DNA of 64,000 nucleotides from Vreelandella sp031769195. Lineage in GTDB: Bacteria; Pseudomonadota; Gammaproteobacteria; Pseudomonadales; Halomonadaceae. The DNA lies in contig NZ_JAVHNP010000002.1 of NCBI RefSeq assembly GCF_031769195.1, positions 620,001 through 684,000 on the forward strand, read 5' to 3'. Both the position numbers and the translations under genes were made by a program. Positions within the stretch are counted from its first letter, which is position 1. Every line of letters starts with the position of its first letter. The notes beneath the pieces are model-generated. The model saw nothing but the letters and a program-made list of their open reading frames with translations. It had not been told where the DNA came from and searched no databases. This document shows, one piece after another, positions 42,922-51,609 of this stretch.

Positions 42922-44628
42922 TTAGTAGAGCCTTAAGCCAACACGGGTGATTTCGCCGCCTTCCATCTCACTGACTACCCAATGGATGCCGTGCCAATCC
43001 ACGTCATCGCCTACTACGGGGTGCCCGCCTACCCTAAGCGATACAAACTCCGCTAATGTCATCTCTTGTTCGCCGGGGCTTAAGGTTAGGCCGTAGGCTT
43101 GAGCGATATCCTGCATCTGCGCGCTGCCATCTAAGGTAAAGGTACCGAAGAAGGCGCGCTCTTGCTTAAGCTTGGCATCGCCGTTGAATAGGCGGTTAAG
43201 CGCGACAAGATCTTCTGTGCGGCCAATCACGCAAATCACATCGCCTAGCTTTAAGCGCGTGCTGCCTTTGGGATGCAGCATCACATGATTGCGGAACAGG
43301 GCAGAAATCAGCGCGCCAGAGGGGAAACGCAGCAGGCGAATGGGTACGTCTTCGAGGTCTTCGTTTTCCACCACGTACACAAACATTTCGAAATCGTTAT
43401 CCGGCAGAATGCCTAGCGGGCCTCGGCGGTTAGGGGTAGTACCTACGGGTACTTCAACCCTCAGCCAGCGGGCCATTAGCGTGAGCGAGCCGCCTTGAAT
43501 GAGTAGCGACATTAGCACTACCGCAAAGGCCACGTTGAAGTAGAGCGACGCGTTTTCCACCCCGCCAATCACCGGGAAGATCGCCAGTACAATCGGTACC
43601 GCACCGCGCAAGCCTACCCAAGCAATAAAGAAGGTTTCTCGCCAGCGGAATTTAAAGAAAGGTTTGATGGTGATCAGCACCGCGAGCGGGCGCGCCACGA
43701 AAATCAGCGCCAGCGCCACAAACCCCGCAGGCAGCGCTACTTCCCACAGCTGGCTTGGGGTCACCAGCAGGCCCAACACTAGGAAGAGGCCAATCTGACT
43801 TAACCACGCAAGGCCATCGTGTACCGGCAGAATAAAGTTAAGGTGCCGCCCGGGCTGGTTACCAATCATCAAACCCGCTAAATAGATCGCCAGGAAGCCG
43901 CTACCGCCCAGCACGCTGGTTAACCCGAATACGCTAAAACCAAGCGCCAGCGCCAGCATGGCGTAGAGGCCAGGTGCTAAATCGAGCCAGCGCAGCAGTT
44001 TGGCACTTAGCCAGCCCCCACCAATACCTACAGCGAGGCCAATACCGAACTGAGAAATAAAGAACAGCATCGTTTCGGTGATGCCGCCAATGTCCCCTAC
44101 CAGCAGCTCCACCAGCATCAACGTTAAGAAAATCGCCATCGGGTCGTTGGTACCCGATTCAATTTCGAGCGTGGCCCCTACGCGTTCGTTCAGGTTCACC
44201 CCGCGACCGCTGAGCATAGAGAATACCGCAGCGGCATCCGTGGAACCGACAATCGCCCCCACCAGCAACCCTTGCACTAACGAAAGGTCGAAGACCCACA
44301 TGGCGATCACGCCAACAATGGCGCTAGTAATGAATACGCCTAGGGTGGCCAGCGAAAGCGCTGGCCGGAAACCGACACGGAAAGTTTTAAGACGTGTGCG
44401 TAAACCGCCATCTAACAGGATCATAGCCAGCGCTAGATGGCCGATGGTAAACGCCATGGAGTAGTCATCGAACTCGACACCCAACAGGCCCTCTTCGCCC
44501 GCCAGCATGCCAAGGCCCAGAAAAATCAGCAGCAGCGGTACACCCATCATTGATGAAAGGCGGCTCGCTAAGATGCTGAGGGCCATAAGGGAACCACCTA
44601 CCAGGAAGAACGTATAAATTGAGTCCAT
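42922..44628 (-). CDS. nhaP2: CPA1-type potassium/proton antiporter with TrkA-C domain
   Basis: 568 residues. About 12 helices in residues 1-395, including GAIVGSTDAAAVFSML (about 130-145) and GTNDPMAIFLTLML (about 163-176), the core carboxylates of CPA antiporters. Then a TrkA_C domain (about 400-485) and a further regulatory tail with a CorC-HlyC-like fold. NhaP2/CvrA exports K+ or Na+ for protons and helps volume and pH control, important for a halophile. Single gene. Confidence 0.9.
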   Translation of the reverse strand: MDSIYTFFLVGGSLMALSILASRLSSMMGVPLLLIFLGLGMLAGEEGLLGVEFDDYSMAFTIGHLALAMILLDGGLRTRLKTFRVGFRPALSLATLGVFITSAIVGVIAMWVFDLSLVQGLLVGAIVGSTDAAAVFSMLSGRGVNLNERVGATLEIESGTNDPMAIFLTLMLVELLVGDIGGITETMLFFISQFGIGLAVGIGGGWLSAKLLRWLDLAPGLYAMLALALGFSVFGLTSVLGGSGFLAIYLAGLMIGNQPGRHLNFILPVHDGLAWLSQIGLFLVLGLLVTPSQLWEVALPAGFVALALIFVARPLAVLITIKPFFKFRWRETFFIAWVGLRGAVPIVLAIFPVIGGVENASLYFNVAFAVVLMSLLIQGGSLTLMARWLRVEVPVGTTPNRRGPLGILPDNDFEMFVYVVENEDLEDVPIRLLRFPSGALISALFRNHVMLHPKGSTRLKLGDVICVIGRTEDLVALNRLFNGDAKLKQERAFFGTFTLDGSAQMQDIAQAYGLTLSPGEQEMTLAEFVSLRVGGHPVVGDDVDWHGIHWVVSEMEGGEITRVGLRLY

Positions 44629-44788
44629 GTCTCTCCATCTCTACATCAATGCCGTTCTATTATTGCATGCCAGTGCTGAATTTACTGAGCGTGTTTGCTT
44701 GGTTTGTGCAAAGGGTTTATGCAAAAGGCTAGCCAGGCGCTTTGCCTGAAAGCTAAACTCCGCCGTCCTACCATCGGGAGTTGAGGTT

Positions 44789-45946
44789 ATGTTGAACGCT
44801 TTTTTACGTGGTCGTTCATTGCTAGCACTGTCATTGGTCTTTTTTTTATTATTTTCATTTTCAGCGACTTACGCAAACGAAGAGAGTGAGTCAGTTCCTC
44901 CCGAGACTCCTCTGACGTTAGAGGGCGACATCACCCTTCCTGAAGGGCTGTGGCCCGCCGAGACTCAGAATGCAGCGGATGAGCCGGAAGAAGCGCCTAG
45001 CATGGCGGTGATTCCCCCGCCGCCTCTAGACCCGCCACCGTTAAAACAGCTCACGTTGATGCTGGATTGGTATTTGAGCCCCCAGCATGCGGCACTAGTG
45101 GTGGCCAAAGAAAGGGGGCTGTTTGCAGAGCAAGGGCTTGAAATTGAATTACTAACTCCAGCCGACCCTTCCATTGCCATTAAGCTACTGGCGGCAGGAG
45201 AAGTGGATTTAGCGCTCACCCGCCAGCCGCTGCTCCATTTGCATGCCCACGATGGCGCGCCCATCGCACGTATCGCAACGCTAATTGAAACGCCATTGAA
45301 TGCCGTGATTGTGGCGGGAGCAGCACCCACTGCAGGGGCTGTGGAAGATACCCTAGCCGACCTCCACTATGGTTTTTCAACCCGCGAAGGGCGCGATGTG
45401 CTGGTTGAGCAACTGCTGCCTCGCTCGGTGCGTCAGGTAGATGACTTTATCCCCCCTGAAAGCGTCCATTTTGATGCAGGCGATGCACTACGTTCGGGCA
45501 GAGTTGACGCTGTGGCGGATGGTTTTTTCCATACGCTGCCCCAGCAGCTCTCTTCCGACGGAATCGTTACCCATACCGTGCGCTACAGCGAGATGGATAT
45601 TCCTCGCCACGACGGGCTTATTCTGCTCGCTAATAGCGACTCAGTGGTTCGCCGAGCCACCACATGGTCGCGGGTGCTGATTGCGTTGGAAGAAGCCAGC
45701 AACTGGATGATTGAACATCCCGAAGATGCCTGGACACTGATGATCACCACTCACCCCGTACTGGATAACCCCGTTAACCAAGGGGCGTGGGAAGATCTCT
45801 TACGCCGTGTATCGCTTAGCCCTGCCGCGCTGGACGAGCGTCGCTATGCCGCATTTGAAAGCTATTTAGAGAGCCAAGGCGTTATCGGCGGCGCCCTCCC
45901 GGTGGCAAGGCTGGCGGTCAATCCCCATGCGCTCATGGATCGCTAA
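44789..45946 (+). CDS. THI5/NMT1-like periplasmic binding protein, no transporter nearby
   Basis: 385 residues. Signal peptide (MLNAFLRGRSLLALSL..., cleavage after TYA, about 33), then an acidic, Pro-rich linker (about 35-85) and an NMT1-type domain: LTLMLDWYLSPQHAALVVA (about 87-105), LLAAGEVDLALTRQPLL. Relatives bind thiamine precursors, riboflavin or alkanesulfonates. No permease or ATPase gene is adjacent and no TPP riboswitch is visible upstream, so the partner and ligand are unknown. Starts with GGAGTTGAGG before the ATG. Confidence 0.8.
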   Translation: MLNAFLRGRSLLALSLVFFLLFSFSATYANEESESVPPETPLTLEGDITLPEGLWPAETQNAADEPEEAPSMAVIPPPPLDPPPLKQLTLMLDWYLSPQHAALVVAKERGLFAEQGLEIELLTPADPSIAIKLLAAGEVDLALTRQPLLHLHAHDGAPIARIATLIETPLNAVIVAGAAPTAGAVEDTLADLHYGFSTREGRDVLVEQLLPRSVRQVDDFIPPESVHFDAGDALRSGRVDAVADGFFHTLPQQLSSDGIVTHTVRYSEMDIPRHDGLILLANSDSVVRRATTWSRVLIALEEASNWMIEHPEDAWTLMITTHPVLDNPVNQGAWEDLLRRVSLSPAALDERRYAAFESYLESQGVIGGALPVARLAVNPHALMDR

Positions 45947-45997
45947 CCCCTACCACCATGCACCGCTGTGCAACACTCATTAATACGTAGGAGGAGT

Positions 45998-47383
45998 ATG
46001 CTCGATACCCCTTTAGTGTTTATCGATGTGGAAACCACCGGCACCCGCGCCACCCGGGATCGCATTACCGAAATTGCAGCGCTGAAGGTGGTAGAAAGTA
46101 AGGTGGTTGACCGTTTTATTAGCCTGATACATCCAACCACCAGCGTGCCCGCCCATATTAGCCAGCTCACCGGCATCTACGACGACATGCTGGGGGATGC
46201 CCCGACGTTCCCCAGCATTGCTGAGAAGCTTCTGGCATGGCTAGGTACCGCCTGCCTGGTGGCACACAACGCACGTTTTGATGCCAGCTTTCTACGCAAC
46301 GAATTTAAGCGGGCAGGCTATACCTACCGGCCCACACTAATCTGTACCCTGCGGGTTTCTCGACGCCTAAACCCAACGCTGCCCAAGCATAATCTTGCCG
46401 CCCTGCTGGCACATTTTGACATCCAGCGTGCTCGCAAGCACCGAGCCGAGGATGATGCCGTAGCGCTGTGGGAATTATGGCAGCGATGGCAGCAAGACAA
46501 CGACGCAGCCACCTGGCAGGCAGCCCTTGCCGATGAGCAGCGCCACCGCAGCCTGCCTGCTCACCTCTCCAGTGAACAGTTAGCCGACTTGCCGAGCGCG
46601 CCTGGGGTGTATCTCTTTTACGGTCATAACCGTCTACCCCTCTATGTGGGCAAAAGCATTAATTTGCGTAGCCGAGTACTGGGGCATTTTCAGCGTGATC
46701 ATCAAGATGACAAAGAGATGCGGCTTGCCCAACAAATTCAGCATATCGAATGGGAAGAGACCGCCGGTGATTTAAGCGCGCAGCTGAGGGAGGCACAGCT
46801 TGTAAAAACGCTAATGCCGATTATGAATCGTCAGCTGCGCCGCCAAGGCAGCTTGAAAACCTGGTACTGGCCAAGCGATGCACCCTGCCCCACGCTGGTA
46901 AGCGGCAGCGCCATTCGCCAGCCCCAGCCGGGCAAACTGTACGGGCTATTCAGAAGTGCCAAAGAAGCCAAGGAGGCGCTGCGCAACATCGCAGAGGAGC
47001 ATCAGCTTTGCCCGCAGGTATTGGGCTTAGAGAAAGGCAAAGGCCGCTGCTTTGCCCAACAGCTGGGTAAATGCCGCGGGGCGTGTTGCCAGCGAGAGCC
47101 GCTTGATGAGCACACACAGCGGGCACAGCAGGCGCTCGCCAAGCTGCAGGTGAGCGCATGGCCATGGCCGGGAAAAATTGTGATTCGTGAGCAGAGCCGC
47201 CGAGGTGGCCCGATAGCGCATCACGTGGTCGACCACTGGTGCTACTTAGGTTGCGCCCCGACCAAGCGGCGCGCTCAAACGCTCAAAGGCGACGCGCCGC
47301 AGTTTGATGTCGATACCTACCGCATACTGAATCGGTTTTTAAATACGCCGGAACAGCACCAGCTTACGATTGCGCCGCTATAA
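45998..47383 (+). CDS. DnaQ-like exonuclease fused to UvrC-type GIY-YIG (Cho-like) nuclease
   Basis: 461 residues from ATG 45998, preceded by GGAGGAG. Exonuclease module 1-165: FIDVETTG with Asp10 and Glu12, VAHNARFDASFLRNEF, HRAEDDAVALW. GIY-YIG module from about 200: GVYLFYGHNRLPLYVGKS, followed by the helical part and a Cys-rich segment (about 337-370: CPQVLGLEKGKGRCF, GKCRGACC) as in Cho. Likely works in nucleotide excision or related DNA repair. Its end overlaps the convergent ybfF-like gene by 20 bases. Confidence 0.87.
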   Translation: MLDTPLVFIDVETTGTRATRDRITEIAALKVVESKVVDRFISLIHPTTSVPAHISQLTGIYDDMLGDAPTFPSIAEKLLAWLGTACLVAHNARFDASFLRNEFKRAGYTYRPTLICTLRVSRRLNPTLPKHNLAALLAHFDIQRARKHRAEDDAVALWELWQRWQQDNDAATWQAALADEQRHRSLPAHLSSEQLADLPSAPGVYLFYGHNRLPLYVGKSINLRSRVLGHFQRDHQDDKEMRLAQQIQHIEWEETAGDLSAQLREAQLVKTLMPIMNRQLRRQGSLKTWYWPSDAPCPTLVSGSAIRQPQPGKLYGLFRSAKEAKEALRNIAEEHQLCPQVLGLEKGKGRCFAQQLGKCRGACCQREPLDEHTQRAQQALAKLQVSAWPWPGKIVIREQSRRGGPIAHHVVDHWCYLGCAPTKRRAQTLKGDAPQFDVDTYRILNRFLNTPEQHQLTIAPL

Positions 47384-48167
47384 ACGCGTCGATGGCCTGC
47401 TGAAACGCCTCGGGCTGGTCGGCATGCAACCAATGGCCAGCGTTTTTAAGCGTCACTAGGCGCGCTCTTGGCAACACCTCGCGCAGCGCTGGCAGCATAT
47501 CGTCGCTCACGTAGTGAGAATCAGCGCCGCGCAGTACCAGCGTCGCCCCCTCAAACGGAACATCACCGTCGGGTTTACCAATTATAGCCTCATAGCCGCG
47601 CTGGATTTCTTCCAGCCCTACCCGCACACCCATCACGCCCTGTTCGTCGCGCACTAAGTTAGTCGCCAGGAAGAGTCGTGTTGGGCGCGAATCAACGTGT
47701 TCTGCTAGTAAGGCGTCCGCTTCACGCCGGTTAGTCGGTTTGCCCTCTCTAACTTGCTCCAGCGCGGCAAACACATCGTCATGACCATGCTGATAAGCCA
47801 CCGGGGCAATATCCGCCACCATTAGCGAGAGGCAGCGCTGTGGGGCTTGGCGCGCCAGCGTTATCGCCACTTTGCCGCCCATGGAGTGGCCTAAAATATG
47901 CGCTTGCTTGATGCCTAGTTTATCCAACGCTGCCAGCACATCCTGGCTCATGGCGCGGTAGCTCATGCCTTCTGCATGGGGTGAGCGGCCATGATTACGC
48001 AAATCCACCGCCACCACGCGGCGCTTGCGCTGCCAAACCTTTAAATGCGAACGCCAGTTATCAGCACTACCTAACAAACCGTGAATCACCACGAGCGGCG
48101 GGCTATCAGCGTCAGCCTCAGCGGGCAGATCCATCACATAGAGTTCCACGGGGGCTTGTTCAGTCAT
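47364..48167 (-). CDS. YbfF-type alpha/beta hydrolase
   Basis: 267 residues. Oxyanion HGLLGSADNW (about 29-38), nucleophile GHSMGGKVA (about 94-102), Asp in RGADSHYV and His in NAGHWLHADQP. E. coli YbfF is a cytoplasmic acyl-CoA/short-ester esterase. It is 16 bases downstream of the yhhQ-like gene and may be co-transcribed. Confidence 0.88.
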   Translation of the reverse strand: MTEQAPVELYVMDLPAEADADSPPLVVIHGLLGSADNWRSHLKVWQRKRRVVAVDLRNHGRSPHAEGMSYRAMSQDVLAALDKLGIKQAHILGHSMGGKVAITLARQAPQRCLSLMVADIAPVAYQHGHDDVFAALEQVREGKPTNRREADALLAEHVDSRPTRLFLATNLVRDEQGVMGVRVGLEEIQRGYEAIIGKPDGDVPFEGATLVLRGADSHYVSDDMLPALREVLPRARLVTLKNAGHWLHADQPEAFQQAIDAFIAAQS

Positions 48168-48183
48168 GCGGATTCCTTGTTGG

Positions 48184-48852
48184 TTAAGCGGTTCGCGGTG
48201 CAGCGTCGTCCTGGCCTGTCCACACCACTAAACGGCGCGTAAGCCAAGCCAGCAGCAGTCCATAGAGCGGCAGGAAGAACAGCAGGCTAATGCCCAATTT
48301 AATGGCATAGTCGACAGCGGCAATTTCTACCCAGTGTTGGGCCATAAAGGGGTCAGGACTGTTGTAGAAGGCGGCGGCAAAGAAGGCAAACGTATCAGCT
48401 AAGTTGCCTAGAATGGTTGAGAACACCGGCGCAACCCACCAAGCCCATTGCCGCAAGCGGTCAAATACTTGCACATCAAGTAACTGTCCCAGCACATAGG
48501 CAAGGAAGCTTGCGACAGCAATGCGGGCAACAAATAGGTTCCACTCACCTAACGCTTCAATACCGGCAAAGCTTCCACGCGGGAAGATCACAGACACCAC
48601 ATATGACACCAGCAGCGCCGGGAACATCACGCGGAGAATGATCGTGCGGGCGGGGCCTTTACCAAACAGGCGCACCGTTAAGTCGGTGGCAAGAAAGATA
48701 AACGGAAAGCTGAACGCGCCCCAGGTGGTATGAAAGCCAAACAGCGTAAACGGTAGCTGCACCAAATAGTTACTGGCAGCAATGATGGCAATATGGAAGG
48801 CAACCATCACCAAGAGGCAACGGCGGTGTTGGTTTTCAGTTAAAGCAAACAT
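48184..48852 (-). CDS. yhhQ: queuosine-precursor transporter (YhhQ family)
   Basis: 222 residues from ATG 48852; the preceding AAGG is the ribosome site and is part of the riboswitch-like leader. About six helices, family blocks FPFIFLATDLTVRLFGK (about 48-64) and GNLADTFAFFAAAF. YhhQ imports 7-cyano-7-deazaguanine (preQ0) and preQ1 for queuosine in tRNA wobble positions. A preQ1-type leader in front of it independently supports the assignment. Confidence 0.9.
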   Translation of the reverse strand: MFALTENQHRRCLLVMVAFHIAIIAASNYLVQLPFTLFGFHTTWGAFSFPFIFLATDLTVRLFGKGPARTIILRVMFPALLVSYVVSVIFPRGSFAGIEALGEWNLFVARIAVASFLAYVLGQLLDVQVFDRLRQWAWWVAPVFSTILGNLADTFAFFAAAFYNSPDPFMAQHWVEIAAVDYAIKLGISLLFFLPLYGLLLAWLTRRLVVWTGQDDAAPRTA

Positions 48853-48861
48853 GCAGATTGG

Positions 48862-48898
48862 CCTTTTTTTGGTAGATAGAGGGGTTAGGGAACCCTCG
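48862..48898 (-). ncRNA. preQ1-I-like riboswitch
   Basis: On the minus strand: GAGGG (48897-48893) pairs with CCCUC (48883-48879), enclosing UUCCCUAAC; then UAUCUACC, seven A, and GG at 48863-48862. This is the H-type pseudoknot layout of preQ1-I aptamers, very like that of Thermoanaerobacter: stem, AACC loop end, A-rich strand, and a terminal AAGG that both pairs with the loop CC and serves as the ribosome site. Ligand binding should hide the ribosome site of yhhQ. Structure judged by eye. Confidence 0.75.
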
Positions 48899-48929
48899 AA
48901 CAAGCGTGGTTAACGCTACTGGGGGGCGC

Positions 48930-48935
48930 ATTATA
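48930..48935 (-). promoter_or_regulatory. -10 box of the yhhQ promoter
   Basis: Perfect TATAAT on the minus strand, preceded by a poor -35 (CTTTTA at 17 bases). Transcription would begin about 48923, about 25 bases before the riboswitch aptamer. Lies after the prpE terminator. Confidence 0.6.
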
Positions 48936-48969
48936 CGCCTTCCAGAAGGTAATAAAAGGAGTGTAAGAA

Positions 48970-48995
48970 ACGCTGCCCAACAGAATGGGCAGCGT
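48970..48995 (-). terminator. terminator of prpE
   Basis: ACGCTGCCCA / TGGGCAGCGT, ten pairs, six-base loop; a weak T-rich tract follows on the minus strand. Only 27 bases after the prpE stop. Confidence 0.75.
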
Positions 48996-49021
48996 GGGGT
49001 AACTAACGAGGGGTGGTCACA

Positions 49022-50938
49022 CTAGCTATCGGTGGGCGTGGCTTGGTCGGCAGCACCGACGTTGCGTTCGCGCATCGCCGCGTGAACATCGTCTAAGCTA
49101 GTCGGGTCATCAATAGTAGAAGGAATACCAAAAGATTTGCCATCGGCGATATTGCGCAACAGCTTGCGCAATATCTTACCGGAGCGCGTTTTGGGCAGCC
49201 GGTTCACTACCAGCACCTGCTTAAAGCAGGCAATGGGGCCAATATGTTCGCGCACCCGCTCAATCAATTCGGCTTCTAGCGTTGCTTCGTCGCCGTTAAA
49301 ACCATCTTTGGGGATCACTAGCCCCACGGGCAGCTGCCCTTTTAGCTCATCGTGAATGCCAATCACCGCGCATTCCGCCACTGCCGGATGCGCGCCCACC
49401 ACTTCTTCCATCTCACCGGTAGATAAGCGGTGCCCCGCCACGTTGATGACATCATCGGTTCGCCCCATGATGAACAAGTAACCTTCCTCATCAAAATAGC
49501 CGCCGTCGCCGGTTAGGTAGTAGCCTGGGTACGCGGCCATATAGGCGCTATGGAAACGCTGCGGGTCGCGCCAAATACCCACCAAGCAGCCCGGAGGAAG
49601 CGGTTGTTTAATCACCACGCTACCCTGCTGCATCGCAGGTGCCTGTTCACCGTCGCGGTCTAGAATCTGCACGTTAAAGCCGGGGACCGGGTAAGTGGCA
49701 GACCCCGCCTTGGTGGCCGCTGCTTCAATGCCGGGGAGGTTGGCCGCAATCGGCCAGCCGGTTTCCGTTTGCCACCAGTGGTCGATGACCGGCACATCGA
49801 GCAGGTCATCCAACCAGTGAAACGTCGGAGGGTCCAGGCGCTCACCCGCGACATATAAGTGCTCCAGGCTGCTGATATCGTACTTTGCTAACTGCTTGGC
49901 GTCAGGATCTTCTTTTTTGATGGCCCGAAACGCTGTCGGGGCAGTGAAGAAACTCTTCACTTTGTACTCATCAATCAAACGCCAAAACGCCCCTGCATCC
50001 GGTGTTTTCACCGGCTTGCCTTCGTATACCACCGTGGTACAACCGCGCAGCAGGGGCGCGTAAACGATATAGGAGTGCCCCACCACCCAGCCAACATCCG
50101 AGGCCGTAAACATCACATCGCCTGGATGAAGGGCGTAAATGGCCTCCATCGAGTAGGCTAACGCCACCGCGTAGCCGCCCGTGTCTCGCACCACGCCTTT
50201 GGGTTTTCCGGTGGTGCCAGAGGTATAGAGCACATACAGCGGGTCGGTGGCTTTTACCGGTACGCAGTCCACAAAGGGAGCATCCTCCACCAGTGCGTGC
50301 CAGTCCACATCGACAGGTTGTAATTCAGCGCGATGCGCTTCGCGCTGAAATACCACACAAGCCTCTGGCTTAAAGCTGCTCAGCGAGAAGGCTTTTTCGA
50401 CAATCGGTTTGTACGGAAGCACCTTATCGACTTCTACCCCGCAAGAAGCTGCAATCACCACCTTGGGTTCAGCGTCTTCAATGCGCACCGCCAGCTCGTG
50501 TGGCGCAAAACCGCCAAATACCACCGAGTGCACCGCGCCTAAACGGGCGCAGGCGTACATGGCAATGAGCGCCTCAGGCACCATGGGCATGTAGATAATG
50601 ACCCGGTCGCCTTTGGTGATCCCAAGTTTGGTGAGCCCTCCCGCGAAATGCGCTACACGGTCGCGCAGCTCAAGGTAGCTAATCGTTTGCTTGGATTGGG
50701 TAACCGGGGAGTCCCAGTAGATCGCCGCTTGATCACCGCGCCCCTGCTCAACGTGGTAATCAATGGCGGCATAGCAAATATTGAGTTCGCCATCGCCAAA
50801 CCAGCGGGCGTGCTGCTGGTCGTCATAGGTGAGGATGGTGCTGGGAGGCGTGTACCAAGGGAGTTTTTTAGCCTGCTCGGCCCAGAAAGCATCAGGTTGT
50901 TTAATAGAGTGCTGGTAGGTTCGCTGATAGAGGCTCAT
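49022..50938 (-). CDS. prpE: propionyl-CoA synthetase (acyl-CoA synthetase, PrpE type)
   Basis: 638 residues from ATG 50938 with AAGGTCACC upstream. Adenylate-forming enzyme: YTSGTTGKPKGVVRDTGGY (about 240-258) is the P-loop-like motif, DHWWQTETGWP (about 375) the substrate site, YLTGDGGYFDEEGY and GHRLSTGEMEE the hinge, and KTRSGKILRK (about 603) the acetylatable Lys. PrpE differs from Acs in its length and motifs. Makes propionyl-CoA from propionate. The Lys is a typical Pat target. Confidence 0.9.
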   Translation of the reverse strand: MSLYQRTYQHSIKQPDAFWAEQAKKLPWYTPPSTILTYDDQQHARWFGDGELNICYAAIDYHVEQGRGDQAAIYWDSPVTQSKQTISYLELRDRVAHFAGGLTKLGITKGDRVIIYMPMVPEALIAMYACARLGAVHSVVFGGFAPHELAVRIEDAEPKVVIAASCGVEVDKVLPYKPIVEKAFSLSSFKPEACVVFQREAHRAELQPVDVDWHALVEDAPFVDCVPVKATDPLYVLYTSGTTGKPKGVVRDTGGYAVALAYSMEAIYALHPGDVMFTASDVGWVVGHSYIVYAPLLRGCTTVVYEGKPVKTPDAGAFWRLIDEYKVKSFFTAPTAFRAIKKEDPDAKQLAKYDISSLEHLYVAGERLDPPTFHWLDDLLDVPVIDHWWQTETGWPIAANLPGIEAAATKAGSATYPVPGFNVQILDRDGEQAPAMQQGSVVIKQPLPPGCLVGIWRDPQRFHSAYMAAYPGYYLTGDGGYFDEEGYLFIMGRTDDVINVAGHRLSTGEMEEVVGAHPAVAECAVIGIHDELKGQLPVGLVIPKDGFNGDEATLEAELIERVREHIGPIACFKQVLVVNRLPKTRSGKILRKLLRNIADGKSFGIPSTIDDPTSLDDVHAAMRERNVGAADQATPTDS

Positions 50939-51240
50939 GGTGACCTTATGATTATTGTGTCGATGAATAAGCATCTTAGAAGCAAAGATGGATTGTTGAC
51001 ACTTTATAAAGTAACTATCAAACACACCCTCATACTATGGGATGAAACGCGACCAAAGCCGTATAAAAACGCACACATTGTCGACAAATACACGCGCACT
51101 ACCATTGATAGAGCGTTAAACCACCATTTGGACAAAAACCGCTAAATTACTGATCATTAAACAACCCAATCCTCGCGACGCGACGATGGCTACATAAACT
51201 ATAACAACGCTGTCACAACAGTGTAGGCAAGGAGATCCTC
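50939..51240. promoter_or_regulatory. divergent region between prpE and the ArsR gene
   Basis: 302 bases without a supported gene. ACTTTATAAAGT at 51001-51012 is a perfect 12-base palindrome 63 bases before prpE, with TTGACA overlapping it at 50996-51001 on the plus strand. Right end: ribosome site AAGGAG before the ArsR-like gene. Palindrome may be an operator of either gene. Confidence 0.45.
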
Positions 51241-51561
51241 ATGTCTGCTTCTACTAGCGCCGCTGCACGTCTTCTAGAACATAACTGTCATGCCATTGAG
51301 GCAGGCACCAATCTACTCAAAGCATTAGCGAACGAAAAACGCCTGCAGATTTTGTGTTTACTCGCAGAAAAAGAGCTATCGGTGACGCAAATTAATCAGC
51401 AGCTGTCGTTGAGTCAGTCAGCGCTATCTCAGCATTTGGCTATTTTGCGCCGCGACCAGCTCGTCAATACTCGGCGGGAATCTCAAACTATTTACTATTC
51501 GCTCAGCAGTGAAAGCGCCAAGGCGATTATTCACACCCTGGCGCAACATTATGCTGCTTAG
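51241..51561 (+). CDS. ArsR-family winged-helix regulator
   Basis: 106 residues. ArsR core about 22-92: LLKALANEKRLQILCLLAE, SVTQINQQLSLSQSALSQHL (helix-turn-helix), wing TRRESQTIYYSL. Cys residues at positions 17 and about 39 but no CxC metal motif, so not a classic arsenic sensor; similar to YgaV/BigR-type proteins, which lack one of their usual Cys here. Divergent from prpE. Confidence 0.85.
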   Translation: MSASTSAAARLLEHNCHAIEAGTNLLKALANEKRLQILCLLAEKELSVTQINQQLSLSQSALSQHLAILRRDQLVNTRRESQTIYYSLSSESAKAIIHTLAQHYAA

Positions 51562-51609
51562 TATTGGAAACTCACTTCTGGCTACTTAGCACTCGCCGTT
51601 CGCGGGAAT

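Noticed and set aside
44629..44788. TPP riboswitch before the THI5-like gene
   Set aside because: No conserved TPP aptamer motifs; only a short CAGGC/GCCTG hairpin is seen.
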